Made by a program: the position numbers and the translations under genes. A stretch of 54,622 nucleotides of DNA from an uncultured Bacteroidota bacterium. GTDB lineage: Bacteria; Bacteroidota; Bacteroidia; Bacteroidales; UBA12077. Below, one piece after another: positions 42,460 to 50,651 of this stretch. The notes under the pieces are model-generated. The model saw nothing but the letters and a program-made list of their open reading frames with translations. It was not told the origin of the DNA and did not search any database. The DNA is taken from contig CAJXLK010000030.1 of NCBI GenBank assembly GCA_913055635.1, positions 1 through 54,622 on the forward strand. The letters run 5' to 3'. The first letter of the stretch is position 1; each line of letters opens with the position of its first letter.

Positions 42460-43035
42460 ATGAGAGCATTGTTGTTTAATGGCAGTCCCCGTGAGAAAGG
42501 CAATACCGCTGCTATGCTGACCCGGATCTCTGATGTGTTTTATGAATCAAACGCCCATGTAGATTATATCCAGCTTGGCGGCCAATCAATCCACGGATGC
42601 ACCGCATGCATGGAATGCAGGCAGAACAAAGATGAACGCTGTGTACTGGAAGACGACGGGGTCAATGAATACATCCAATTGATGAAGAAAGCCGATGCCA
42701 TTGTGATTGGTTCACCGGTATATTTTTCCCAGATCACACCGGAGACCAAAGCCTTAATTGACCGGTGTGGTTATGTGATCAGGGGCAACAAACAATTTTT
42801 GAGCCGCAAGATTGGAGCAGCCGTAACAGTGGCACGCCGTGCCGGAATGATGCCGGCTTTTCACTCCATCAACGATTTTTTTCTGATCAACGACATGATT
42901 GTACCCGGTTCACAATACTGGAATGTGGGGGTTGCCGGAGGAGCCGGTGAGGTACAGCAGGATGAGGAAAGCCTTGCCATCGTAACCCGCCTGGCTCATA
43001 ATATCCTTTGGTTGCATGATCAGATTCACCGATAA
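42460..43035 (+). CDS. Iron-sulfur flavoprotein / NAD(P)H-dependent FMN reductase family
   Basis: Encodes 191 residues from ATG 42460 (MRALLFNGSPREKGNTAAML); an earlier TTG is less likely. SPREKGNT is the FMN phosphate loop of the flavodoxin-like reductases; ADAIVIGSPVYFSQITPETK is the second flavin-binding segment. The cluster C47-x2-C50-x2-C53-x7-C61 (GCTACMECRQNKDERC) is the compact Cys motif of archaeal and anaerobic iron-sulfur flavoproteins, which can hold a 4Fe-4S cluster. It would move electrons between a nicotinamide or ferredoxin and an acceptor. It follows the REP repeats. Confidence 0.88.
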   Translation: MRALLFNGSPREKGNTAAMLTRISDVFYESNAHVDYIQLGGQSIHGCTACMECRQNKDERCVLEDDGVNEYIQLMKKADAIVIGSPVYFSQITPETKALIDRCGYVIRGNKQFLSRKIGAAVTVARRAGMMPAFHSINDFFLINDMIVPGSQYWNVGVAGGAGEVQQDEESLAIVTRLAHNILWLHDQIHR

Positions 43036-43192
43036 AATACATTTATTCAATTTAAATAAATATAAACCGGCCAACGCCTCCTGTAATCCTTGCCGATAGC
43101 CTTCTTTGGGTTCACCCCCTGGGCCCCTCTTGACTGGTTGAGCCAGATTGTTTATCTTACCCGTATACACCTGCAGCCAGGCATTTGGGATT

Positions 43193-43522
43193 ATGAACCA
43201 CTATGACTATTTATGGCCCGTTCTCGAAGAATTCCGCTCTTATTTAGGGCCGCAGAAAATGCTCTTTACCTATATCGCTCCTAAAGACCGGGAGTTGTAT
43301 TATACTTTCCTGCGCAATATTTATAATTCCTCCATGTCCAATTGCCTGTATCTTACCCTGTCCAAACCCGATACGGTCAGGAAACTGCTTTCTGATATGA
43401 ACCTGCTGGAGGATACCGAAATGGAAATTTATATCGCCTCCAATGACCTTTATGCCACCAGGTGGTTCAATGAATCGCTGCAGAATTTTATCCGCCGCAA
43501 ACACCTCGATTTTGAGTATTGA
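43193..43522 (+). CDS. Hypothetical protein
   Basis: Encodes 109 residues from ATG 43193 (MNHYDYLWPVLEEFRSYLGP); the longer frame from 43148 uses TTG and is not favoured. It has alternating helix- and strand-like sections (LLSDMNLLEDTEMEIYIASN, LYATRWFNESLQNFIRRK) and no signal peptide or membrane helix. A probable terminator follows, which supports a real gene. I do not recognise a family. Confidence 0.6.
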   Translation: MNHYDYLWPVLEEFRSYLGPQKMLFTYIAPKDRELYYTFLRNIYNSSMSNCLYLTLSKPDTVRKLLSDMNLLEDTEMEIYIASNDLYATRWFNESLQNFIRRKHLDFEY

Positions 43523-43619
43523 TGAAGCCCTCATGCTTCAAATACCCGGCAGGAGCAATGGTTGACCATGTTAAACTGTATACCCCTGGAGCCCAGGTTG
43601 TCATGCAGATCAGCAAGGC

Positions 43620-43646
43620 GCTTCCTTCGTTAAGGAGGCTTTTTTT
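43620..43646 (+). terminator. Rho-independent terminator
   Basis: Arms GCTTCCTT (43620-43627) and AAGGAGGC (43632-43639) with a 4-base loop, then seven T residues. It closes the hypothetical gene. Confidence 0.75.
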
Positions 43647-43683
43647 GATCCCACAAGCTTTTCTATAGGATGTTGACCCCCAT

Positions 43684-43720
43684 TTTTTTATAGTTGTCTG
43701 TAAATCAGTTGATATATTTG
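43684..43720 (+). promoter_or_regulatory. Candidate promoter for the serine hydrolase
   Basis: TATATTTG (43713-43720) fits the Bacteroidota -7 consensus TAnnTTTG exactly, and TTG (43694-43696) is 16 bp upstream as -33 element. The 17-bp piece TTTTTTATAGTTGTCTG at 43684 is repeated exactly at 50553. Confidence 0.55.
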
Positions 43721-43808
43721 TTTACCCCTTGAGTTCGGTTTTCAGGCTCAATTATTTTTACTATTTTTAAACAACGAATGAACCACGATTTGATAAATTT
43801 TATTGATT

Positions 43809-45341
43809 ATGAAATGTATGTACCGATTTTTAATGGTTTTCTGGCTGATTTTCCCGGTGATGACCCTTCAAGGCCAGGAACAACCTTCCACGGATCAGCT
43901 TCGCGAGGAGATTCGGCGGATTTGCCGGGGCCTGGAACCTACCGGCGTTGCAGTTGCAATTGTAAAGGACGGGCAAACAAAGATGACCTATACTTATGGC
44001 CAGGCCAGCGAGGCATCAGGCGCAGAGCTTACTCAATCTTCTTTGTTCAACATTGCTTCCTGCAGCAAAGCCTTTACGGCTGCTTCTGTTGCCATGCTTG
44101 TGCAGGAGGGAAAGTTGAGTTGGGGTGATCCGGTAACTGAATATATTCCTGAACTGAAACTCAAGGATCCCTATATTACCCGCAATCTGAATATTGTGGA
44201 TATTTTGTCGCACCGCAGTGGCCTGTCCACTTTCACCGGTGATTTGCTGTGGTACCATACCGATTATTCCAATGAGCAGATCATTAAACGGATGAAGTAC
44301 CTGCCCATCGAGAATGATTTTCGTTCAGATTTTGGCTATCAGAACAACATGTACATGCTGGCGGGTGAAATTGTGGAGCGTGTTACGGGCAAAACCTGGA
44401 GCCAGTTTGTGAACGAGCGGATATTCACTCCCCTGGAAATGGAGGCTTCGGTGCCCTCTCCCTCAGAGTTGGAAGCTGATGCCCATCTGGCCTATCCCCA
44501 TTATAAGGATCAGCAGATGGAGGTTTATGAGTTTAACGGGACCAAACCCGCCGCCTCCATTTATTCGAATATTGAGGAGATGGCCCATTGGATGGGTATG
44601 TGGTTGAATCAAGGAAAGTGGCAGGGGCAGTCGCTTTTACAGCCGGATCGGGTCAACCGTTGCATGGCCCCTCAAACCCTGTTGAACGTATCCGAATCGG
44701 AGAGGCAGCAGGGAACGCATTTTAAGGCCTATGGCCTGGGCTGGTCGATGTACGATTACCATGGTCTGAAAGTGGTGGAGCACGGCGGAGGCATGCCGGG
44801 CTATCTGAGCAAAGTAACCATGGTGCCGGAAGCCGGCCTGGGAGTGGTTATCCTCAATAACGGGTTTGATCTTTTTATTCGACAAACCATCAATCAGACC
44901 ATTATGGCACATTATCTCGGGGAAGTCCCTTCAAAGGACCGTCTGCAGCAAGCTTTGGATGCACGCAAAAATTACCGGGCCCGGCAGGAAAAAGCCCGCC
45001 AAAAGCGCCTGAATCAAAGGGTCAGCAATACCCGTTCCTCCCTGGATTTAAAAGCCTATACGGGAAACTACCGTGACCGGTTTTACGGGGAAGCCCGCAT
45101 TGACCTTCAAAACGACAGCCTCAGACTTACCTTGCTGCCGGCCGGAGAAACTTTTACCAGCAAAATGAGCCATTGGCATTATGATACGTTCCGGGTGGAT
45201 TTTAATGACCCGTTTTTGCCTTTTGGCCTGGTTACCTTTGAGTTCAATGCCAAAGGAGAAGTCTCGGGCTTTCAAATCAACCTGCCCAGCCAGGATTTCC
45301 ACTTTGACAATTTGCATTTTATCAAGCAAGCCAGCCGGTAG
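43809..45341 (+). CDS. Serine hydrolase of the beta-lactamase/DD-peptidase class C type
   Basis: Encodes 510 residues from ATG 43809 with a signal peptide (MYRFLMVFWLIFPVMTLQGQ). Active-site pieces: S84-x-x-K87 (NIASCSKAFTA), Y177-x-N179 (FGYQNNMY) and HGGG in VVEHGGGMPGY. This is the class C/AmpC-type esterase set. The last 100 residues (SSLDLKAYTGNYRDRFYGEA) are a C-terminal beta domain of the DUF3471 type common in these proteins. It is probably periplasmic; D-amino peptide or ester substrates are possible and it need not give drug resistance. Promoter candidate upstream. Confidence 0.9.
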   Translation: MKCMYRFLMVFWLIFPVMTLQGQEQPSTDQLREEIRRICRGLEPTGVAVAIVKDGQTKMTYTYGQASEASGAELTQSSLFNIASCSKAFTAASVAMLVQEGKLSWGDPVTEYIPELKLKDPYITRNLNIVDILSHRSGLSTFTGDLLWYHTDYSNEQIIKRMKYLPIENDFRSDFGYQNNMYMLAGEIVERVTGKTWSQFVNERIFTPLEMEASVPSPSELEADAHLAYPHYKDQQMEVYEFNGTKPAASIYSNIEEMAHWMGMWLNQGKWQGQSLLQPDRVNRCMAPQTLLNVSESERQQGTHFKAYGLGWSMYDYHGLKVVEHGGGMPGYLSKVTMVPEAGLGVVILNNGFDLFIRQTINQTIMAHYLGEVPSKDRLQQALDARKNYRARQEKARQKRLNQRVSNTRSSLDLKAYTGNYRDRFYGEARIDLQNDSLRLTLLPAGETFTSKMSHWHYDTFRVDFNDPFLPFGLVTFEFNAKGEVSGFQINLPSQDFHFDNLHFIKQASR

Positions 45342-45532
45342 GAAGAAGTAAGGAGGCAGAAAGGAATTTATCAATAAAAGCCAGTAGCAATCCGGCAAAC
45401 CTTTTGCTTGAAATCCGCGGCCGGGGTTTTTATCGCAGCCAGAGGGTGTTGGATGTAATATGCACGGGCGGTCAATCCATTAAAATCCGCCCTTATCCAA
45501 ATGAACAATACATTCCATTAAAGTCAATCCTT

Positions 45533-46762
45533 ATGAGTAAACAAATAGCATATGCCGGCAATAAAGGTGACAATGTCCGCTCGGACTGCCATATAACCCT
45601 GGAACTTCGGGACAGGGGAGGCCGGCAAATTGAGGTTGACAGCAAAGTCAACACCCTGTATGGGCAGGCCATTCGTTCGTTGGTAGAGGATATGCTCGGT
45701 TTTTTTGAGCTTCCCCATGTGTGGATCAGGTTGGAGGATACCGGGGCCCTTTCGTTGGTCATTGCAGCCAGGGTGGAAGCGGCCATCAGCCAGCTGATTG
45801 ACACCGAAACCCAATACCTCTTGCCGATGATCGAAGAGAATCAATATGGGGCCGCAAAAGAACAGTTTCGCTTTTCGCGGCTTTATTTACCCGGCAACAT
45901 GCCCAAGATGATGTTGAATGCAGGCATCCATCATCCCAACGGGGTGATACTGGACCTTGAGGATTCGGTGGCTCCTGACAAGAAGCATGAGGCCCGTTTT
46001 TTGGTACGCAACGCCTTGAGGGGCATCAACTTTTATGGAGCTGAGCGGATGGTGCGGATCAACCAGCTTCCCCGCGGAATTGAGGATTTGCCCTACATCC
46101 TGGGCCACAATGTGCATACCATCCTGGTGCCCAAATGTGAAGGAGCCGGACAGATCCGGGAACTGGAAGAGGCCATTGACCGTTATCGAAAACAGACCTC
46201 AAGGGAGGCGATGTTTTACCTGATGCCCATCATTGAGAGTGCCCTGGGAGTTGAAAAAGCCTTTGAAATAGCCAGTGCTTCGGCCAACATTGTGGCTTTG
46301 GCCATCGGTTTGGAAGATTATACCGCGGATATTGGTGCCCGGCGTACCAATCAAGCAAAAGAGTCTTTTTTTGCCCGCAGCCGGCTGGTCAATGCCTGTA
46401 AAGCTGCTGGCATACAGGCCATTGATTCGGTTTTTTCCGATGTAGCTGATCAGCAGGGATTGCGTGATACCGTTAAGGAGAGCAAATCATTGGGCTTTGA
46501 AGGGATGGGTTGTATTCATCCCCGCCAAATAAGGATAATCCATCAAAGTTTTGCCCCCGATGCCGATGAAATAGAACAGGCCAAGAAAATTGTCAATGCC
46601 TATTATGAGGCTCAGGAAAAAGGCCTTGGTGTGGTCTCGCTCGGCTCAAAGATGATTGATCCCCCGGTGGTTAGAAGGGCCCAGAAGAACATAGACCTGG
46701 CTTTGTATTTGGGCCTGATCCCCGAAAACTGGCGGGAAGCTTTTGATGAAGATCACCATTAA
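45533..46762 (+). CDS. citE: Fused citrate lyase acyl-carrier (CitD) and beta (CitE) subunit
   Basis: Encodes 409 residues from ATG 45533 (MSKQIAYAGNKGDNVRSDCH). Residues 1-90 match CitD: a GxKGDxxRSD start with a Ser, then IEVDSKVNTLYGQAIRSLVE and the ALSLVIAARVEAAI end. Residues about 110-409 are CitE (HpcH/HpaI superfamily): HHPNGVILDLEDSVAPDKKH, MVRINQLPRGIEDLPYIL, ALAIGLEDYTADIGARRTNQ and GFEGMGCIHPRQI. In canonical CitD the CoA-like group sits on a Ser in LESxD; the Ser here precedes Asp directly and its role is inferred. CitF follows 152 bp downstream. No citC, citX or citG is present, so citrate versus citramalate lyase is open. Confidence 0.9.
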   Translation: MSKQIAYAGNKGDNVRSDCHITLELRDRGGRQIEVDSKVNTLYGQAIRSLVEDMLGFFELPHVWIRLEDTGALSLVIAARVEAAISQLIDTETQYLLPMIEENQYGAAKEQFRFSRLYLPGNMPKMMLNAGIHHPNGVILDLEDSVAPDKKHEARFLVRNALRGINFYGAERMVRINQLPRGIEDLPYILGHNVHTILVPKCEGAGQIRELEEAIDRYRKQTSREAMFYLMPIIESALGVEKAFEIASASANIVALAIGLEDYTADIGARRTNQAKESFFARSRLVNACKAAGIQAIDSVFSDVADQQGLRDTVKESKSLGFEGMGCIHPRQIRIIHQSFAPDADEIEQAKKIVNAYYEAQEKGLGVVSLGSKMIDPPVVRRAQKNIDLALYLGLIPENWREAFDEDHH

Positions 46763-46825
46763 GGCTGCTTCCACCGCTGAATTGGCTCATCTTAGCATTG
46801 ATCGGCCTGTTCCACCGGCCTGAGT

Positions 46826-46857
46826 TTTGTTTGTACACCTTTTTATTCCTATCTTTA
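46826..46857 (+). promoter_or_regulatory. Candidate promoter for citF
   Basis: TTTG (46826-46829), 20 bp, then TATCTTTA (46850-46857), near the TAnnTTTG consensus. It is 57 bp before the citF ATG and after the citDE stop. Confidence 0.4.
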
Positions 46858-46913
46858 CAAAAACGATGCATAGAGGGGCGGAACAATCCACATGAATACT
46901 TAACAAATCAGCC

Positions 46914-48479
46914 ATGGGACAACCAGCAGACCATTTAGTAGAGAATGCCATTGGCCGTGAGGTACCTGAGCAGATCAACGGTGAGCAGGCGATCCCCTTT
47001 CAGGGGGTTGGCCAATATAAACCTTCGGGATATAAACACGCCCCCCGGATCAGATCTTGCAGCGATTATCCCTCCAATGGGGATAAGCGGGTTGCTTCGC
47101 TGAAGGAAGCATTGAAGAAGGCGGGTATAGGTGAGGGGATGACCATTTCGACCCATCATCATTTTCGAAATGGTGATCTTCTGGCCAACCAGGTTTTCGA
47201 GGCGGCTCATGAGCTGGGGATCAAAAACCTGCGGTGGTTTCCTTCGGCTTCTTTCCCCTGTCACGAGCATTTGATCCGGTATATGGAGGACGGCACCATT
47301 CATCACATAGAAGGCAGCATGAACGGCCCGCTGGGTAAATTCACCTCGGAAGGTAAGATGAAGGGCACCGGAGTGCTTCGTTCACATGGCGGCAGGTATC
47401 AGGCTGTGCAGGATGGGGAGGTTAAAATTGATATTGCCGTGATCGGGGCCGGATGCGCCGATGCTTTTGGCAATGCCAACGGTCTTTATGGCGATTCTGC
47501 CAGCGGGTTGCTGGGATTTGCCCTGGCCGATTCCGAATATGCCGATCAGGTCATTGTGGCCACCGACCATATGGTGGACTTCCCCTGTGTTCCCTGGCAG
47601 ATTCAGGGAAATCATGTTGACTTTACCGTGGAGCTGGAACAGGTTGGTATCCCTGAAAAAATTGTCTCAGGCACAACCCGAATTACGAAAAGTCCCGACC
47701 GCTTGTTGCTGGCAGAGATGACCGCCAATTTCTGTGAAGCCACCGGCATTTTACATGACGGTTTTTCCTTTCAATCGGGTGCCGGGGGCACATCGCTCGC
47801 CGTGGGCGAATTCTTTGCCCAAAAAATGCGGGACACAGGCATAAAAGCCCGTTTTGCCCGGGGGGGCAGCAACAAATATTTGGTGGGCATGTTGGAAGAG
47901 GGCCTGGTCGATTATATCCTGGACGGGCAAACCTTCGACCTGGAGGGACTCCGCTCGATGAGGGATAATCCCAATCATGTATGGACCAGCCCCTTCACCA
48001 GTTACAATTACCATGGAAAAGGCAACTTTGCAGGGATGGTCGACGTGGTGGTCCTGGGAGCCACTGAAGTGGATGTGCATTTTAATGCCAATGTGGTGAC
48101 CCATTCTGATGGATACCTGCTTCATGGCATCGGCGGATGGCAAAACTGCTTGTTCTCGAAAACCGTTATTCTTCCTTTGCCCCTTTTCCGCGACCGGATA
48201 CCGGTAATCACCGATCAGGTTACCACGGTTTGCGGACCGGGTGAAATGATCGATGTGGTTGTCACCGAACGCGGGATTGCCATCAATCCTCAACGCAGCG
48301 ACCTGATTGAAAAGGCCAAAGGATCCGGCCTGCCCATTCGTGATATTCATGAATTGAGGGATGAAGCTTTAAAAATCTGCGGTAAGCCAGCCAAACCCCG
48401 GTTGGAGGATCAGGTCATTGCTGCCATCAAATGGGTAGACGGCACCGTGATCGATGCCGTTCGCAAGGTCGGCAAGTAA
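46914..48479 (+). CDS. citF: Citrate lyase alpha subunit (CitF-like)
   Basis: Encodes 521 residues, the usual CitF length. Recognisable CitF/acyl-transferase blocks are KKAGIGEGMTISTHHHFRNG, SFPCHEHLIRYMEDGTIHHI, IGAGCADAFGNANGLYGD and AGGTSLAVGEFF, with the CoA-transferase-type fold. In citrate lyase the alpha subunit moves the acyl group onto the carrier thioester. It would act with the CitD-CitE fusion upstream. CitF homologues also serve citramalate lyase, in which acetyl and pyruvyl products replace oxaloacetate. No transport gene for citrate is in the window. Confidence 0.93.
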   Translation: MGQPADHLVENAIGREVPEQINGEQAIPFQGVGQYKPSGYKHAPRIRSCSDYPSNGDKRVASLKEALKKAGIGEGMTISTHHHFRNGDLLANQVFEAAHELGIKNLRWFPSASFPCHEHLIRYMEDGTIHHIEGSMNGPLGKFTSEGKMKGTGVLRSHGGRYQAVQDGEVKIDIAVIGAGCADAFGNANGLYGDSASGLLGFALADSEYADQVIVATDHMVDFPCVPWQIQGNHVDFTVELEQVGIPEKIVSGTTRITKSPDRLLLAEMTANFCEATGILHDGFSFQSGAGGTSLAVGEFFAQKMRDTGIKARFARGGSNKYLVGMLEEGLVDYILDGQTFDLEGLRSMRDNPNHVWTSPFTSYNYHGKGNFAGMVDVVVLGATEVDVHFNANVVTHSDGYLLHGIGGWQNCLFSKTVILPLPLFRDRIPVITDQVTTVCGPGEMIDVVVTERGIAINPQRSDLIEKAKGSGLPIRDIHELRDEALKICGKPAKPRLEDQVIAAIKWVDGTVIDAVRKVGK

Positions 48480-48783
48480 AGGCGGGGTCCCCGCCAACGG
48501 CTTTGATTGAAAAAACTCCTGTTCGTGAATGCCGTGGAAGGCATATGGGGATCCAGAAAAGAGCTTGGTGATGTTCATTAAAATGGGGTCCGATTCATGT
48601 GAAGACGCATCCATCAAGGGATCAGGCCGAAACAGGGCGAAAGCAGCCCGGAAGCAGACCAAAACAACGCGGATCAGACCCGAGCAGCCCGGAAGCAGGT
48701 TACACCATTAAAGAGAAAATGAACATTATCTCCACAATAAACGTCAAATCGCATAAATCTACGAACCTCTAAATCCAAAGTCT
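48480..48783. other. Intergenic region with a GC-rich hairpin and a short direct repeat
   Basis: About 304 bp. Just after citF is GGCGGGGTCCCCGCC (48482-48496), a perfect palindrome without a T run. A 16-bp direct repeat AGCAGCCCGGAAGCAG lies at 48642-48657 and 48683-48698. No convincing gene; a 60-codon frame at 48529-48711 is judged spurious. Confidence 0.5.
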
Positions 48784-48945
48784 ATGAAAAAGTACAAATG
48801 CAGAGTCTGTGGTCACATTTATGATCCCAAAGAGGGGGATCCCAAAGGCAACATTAAACCCGGCACACCTTTCGAAGAAATCCCTGACGACTGGAAATGT
48901 CCCATATGTGGTGCAAGTAAAGGGGAATTTGAACCCATGGATTAA
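48784..48945 (+). CDS. Rubredoxin
   Basis: Encodes 53 residues, the normal size of rubredoxin. Two CxxCG pairs hold one iron: [14 protein letters not shown] (C6, C9) and [12 protein letters not shown] (C39, C42), with the usual W38 (DDWKCP) and the [12 protein letters not shown] loop. It is a small electron carrier of anaerobic or oxygen-sensitive metabolism, often serving rubrerythrin, peroxide reduction or alkane systems. No partner gene is adjacent; the iron-sulfur flavoprotein gene lies 5.7 kb upstream. A strong terminator follows. Confidence 0.97.
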   Translation: MKKYKCRVCGHIYDPKEGDPKGNIKPGTPFEEIPDDWKCPICGASKGEFEPMD

Positions 48946-48968
48946 GCCACCTGAATGAATGCATCCCT

Positions 48969-49003
48969 AAAGCCGGCGGTTGTTTTCAACTGCCGGCTTT
49001 TAT
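48969..49003 (+). terminator. Terminator after rubredoxin (shared with MFS 3' end)
   Basis: Arms AAAGCCGGC (48969-48977) and GCCGGCTTT (48992-49000), with inner GTTG/CAAC pairing and a T-rich end TTTTATATT. The MFS stop codon (minus strand) lies within the hairpin loop, so it may also limit transcription from the other side. Confidence 0.88.
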
Positions 49004-50176
49004 ATTGCGGTTGGTTTGGATGAAGTAGCCCCCGGCAATAAGGGCCAGCAGGAAAAAGGTAGCAGCCGCCAGGGCCAGGGCACTGGGCAGGGTGTAATGG
49101 TCGGTATACCAACCCAGGAACGGACCAATACCGGCAAAGAGCATGCGAATGAAAAAATTGCGCACCGACAGCACCGTTGCCCGGCTGTGGGATTCGGTGA
49201 TGCGGTTGATGTAATCCTTGAGCACCGGCGTAGCGATGCCCCGCACCAGGTAAAAAATGAAGAGCACTGCAATACCCCAGAGGGCATCTATATAGCTGAG
49301 GACAAAATACAGCAGCGGGAGGGCAATGGTGATGAAGACAATCATTTTTACCGGTCCCAGCCTGTATTCTACTTTATAGGCCAGGTATGAAGTGATGGCT
49401 ACGGAAAGGTTGAGCAATGACCAAAAAACCCCGAATAAGGGCAGATCCAGATCAACATGCCGGAAATAAGGCTGTACGAACCAAGCCATGGTCAGAGTAG
49501 AGGCCCCGATTACCGCTGAGTAGATGATGTTCCATTTAAGCCGGGGCTTTTTCACCAGGGCTTCCTGCACGATGAGGAGGATATCGCGAAACCTCATTTT
49601 TGAGATCTTTTCTTGCCTGAATGGTTCCACCAGCAGGATAGCGGCAGGAATTCCGATGAAGGAGACCCCTGTTTGTGCAATAAATGGGGTTCTCAGGCTG
49701 ATCTCTGCCAGCAGCCCCCCTAAAATGCCCGCGGTGGCTTCGGCAAAATTTCCCACCGAAACCATCCTGCCTTCCAGCCGAAGATATTGATCCCTTCGGC
49801 CCATGGCTTGAAGGCTGTCATAGAGCATGGCCGAATCGGCCCCGGATATCAAACTCTGCCCAATGCCCATGGTCATCTCAGCCAGCAAAAAACCCCAGAA
49901 TCCAAAGGAAACACTGTAGATGGCAAACCCTGCGCAGCCCAGGGTGGTGCCGATGATCATCGTGGTCTTTCGCCCCAGGGCATCAGCCAGATAACCCGAA
50001 GGAATCTCCAAAACCACAATCGCCACTGAATATACCCCCTGCAGGATAAATACATCCTGCATCGTCAACCCGTTTTCCTGGTAAAACAGCACGATGATGG
50101 GCATGAACAACATGAACCACTTGGCAATCTTGATCAGGTAGAGCTTGGTAATATTGGCCCCCAGACTTTGGTTCAT
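48986..50176 (-). CDS. Major facilitator superfamily transporter
   Basis: Encodes 396 residues from ATG 50174-50176 (MNQSLGANITKLYLIKIAKW); the TTG five codons earlier lies in the repeat element and is not favoured. About 12 hydrophobic helices, with the MFS motif A variant GYLADALGRKTTMIIGTTLG between helices 2 and 3. The substrate cannot be named; sequence resembles drug/metabolite exporters in Bacteroidota. Expression would be controlled through the palindromic element that ends at its ATG. Its 3' end converges with rubredoxin and shares the terminator zone. Confidence 0.88.
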   Translation of the reverse strand: MNQSLGANITKLYLIKIAKWFMLFMPIIVLFYQENGLTMQDVFILQGVYSVAIVVLEIPSGYLADALGRKTTMIIGTTLGCAGFAIYSVSFGFWGFLLAEMTMGIGQSLISGADSAMLYDSLQAMGRRDQYLRLEGRMVSVGNFAEATAGILGGLLAEISLRTPFIAQTGVSFIGIPAAILLVEPFRQEKISKMRFRDILLIVQEALVKKPRLKWNIIYSAVIGASTLTMAWFVQPYFRHVDLDLPLFGVFWSLLNLSVAITSYLAYKVEYRLGPVKMIVFITIALPLLYFVLSYIDALWGIAVLFIFYLVRGIATPVLKDYINRITESHSRATVLSVRNFFIRMLFAGIGPFLGWYTDHYTLPSALALAAATFFLLALIAGGYFIQTNRNIKAGS

Positions 50177-50255
50177 TCGAATAAAATTCAATTAACAGTT
50201 TGTATTTCAGTATAATAATGGTATATAATTGGTTGGTCTCGATAACCTCTGCCAT
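50174..50255 (-). repeat. Conserved segment of palindromic element, copy C, at MFS start
   Basis: Minus-strand counterpart of the segment after copy A (32056-32138). It contains TACAAACTGTTAATT and ends in CGAATGAA, where ATG is the MFS start codon. Thus the leader up to the start codon is shared. Confidence 0.8.
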
Positions 50256-50311
50256 GGAACCCCCATGCTTTATTCATGTTTTTGTTGTGTAAGTTCTTGG
50301 ATCGGGGTTTC
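50256..50311 (-). repeat. Palindromic leader element, copy C
   Basis: On the minus strand, arms GAAACCCCGATC (complement of 50300-50311) and CATGGGGGTTCC (complement of 50256-50267) pair in their outer eight positions, with a 32-base loop containing AACTTACACAAC. It sits before the MFS gene in the same orientation as copies A and B before the CocE gene. Confidence 0.8.
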
Positions 50312-50374
50312 ATTCTGTTTTTTCATTTATTTGAAAAACGACCGATTGGCTCCTTTACCATGGCCGGTTTTAGG

Positions 50375-50430
50375 CACGTAGTTGTGGTATAAGTTCATGG
50401 ATGTCTATGTTGTGCAATTCTTTGCATGCA
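50375..50430. repeat. Diverged copies of the element's internal GTTGTG motif
   Basis: GTTGTGGTATAAGTTCATGG (50381-50400) and GTTGTGCAATTC (50409-50420) repeat the motif of GTTGTGTAAGTTCTTGGATC at 50284 with changes. They look like decayed or partial units of the same element family. Confidence 0.5.
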
Positions 50431-50434
50431 AGAA

Positions 50435-50465
50435 CCATTGCAGGGGTGTTTCACCTCTGCAATGG
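50435..50465 (+). promoter_or_regulatory. Strong 14-bp hairpin upstream of the aconitase-family gene
   Basis: Arms CCATTGCAG (50435-50443) and CTGCAATGG (50457-50465) plus inner GGGTG/CACCT pairing (one G-T pair) with a 3-base loop. It lacks a T run, so it is not a plain terminator; an RNA-stability or attenuation role is possible. Confidence 0.5.
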
Positions 50466-50552
50466 ATGCTGCAAAAGTAATGGATCAGCATAACAATTAA
50501 AAGTTAAACCCAACCTGCTACTTTCTGGGAGGCGATGATCCGGTGAGTTGGC

Positions 50553-50620
50553 TTTTTTATAGTTGTCTGGCTATGGGGGTAATATAAATTAGGAGGAGTG
50601 GGGGAAAAATGTTAAATTTG
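50553..50620 (+). promoter_or_regulatory. Candidate promoter region of the first dehydratase gene
   Basis: The exact 17-bp TTTTTTATAGTTGTCTG (50553-50569) shared with the serine hydrolase promoter is followed, 17 bp after its TTG, by TATAAATT, and by TAAATTTG (50613-50620), a perfect TAnnTTTG. Which one is used cannot be told. Confidence 0.4.
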
Positions 50621-50651
50621 TTTAAGTAGCAAACTCGAAATTTATAAAGTC

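Noticed and set aside
48529-48711. A 60-codon basic frame before rubredoxin
   Set aside because: Composition is driven by a direct repeat; no start context or family.
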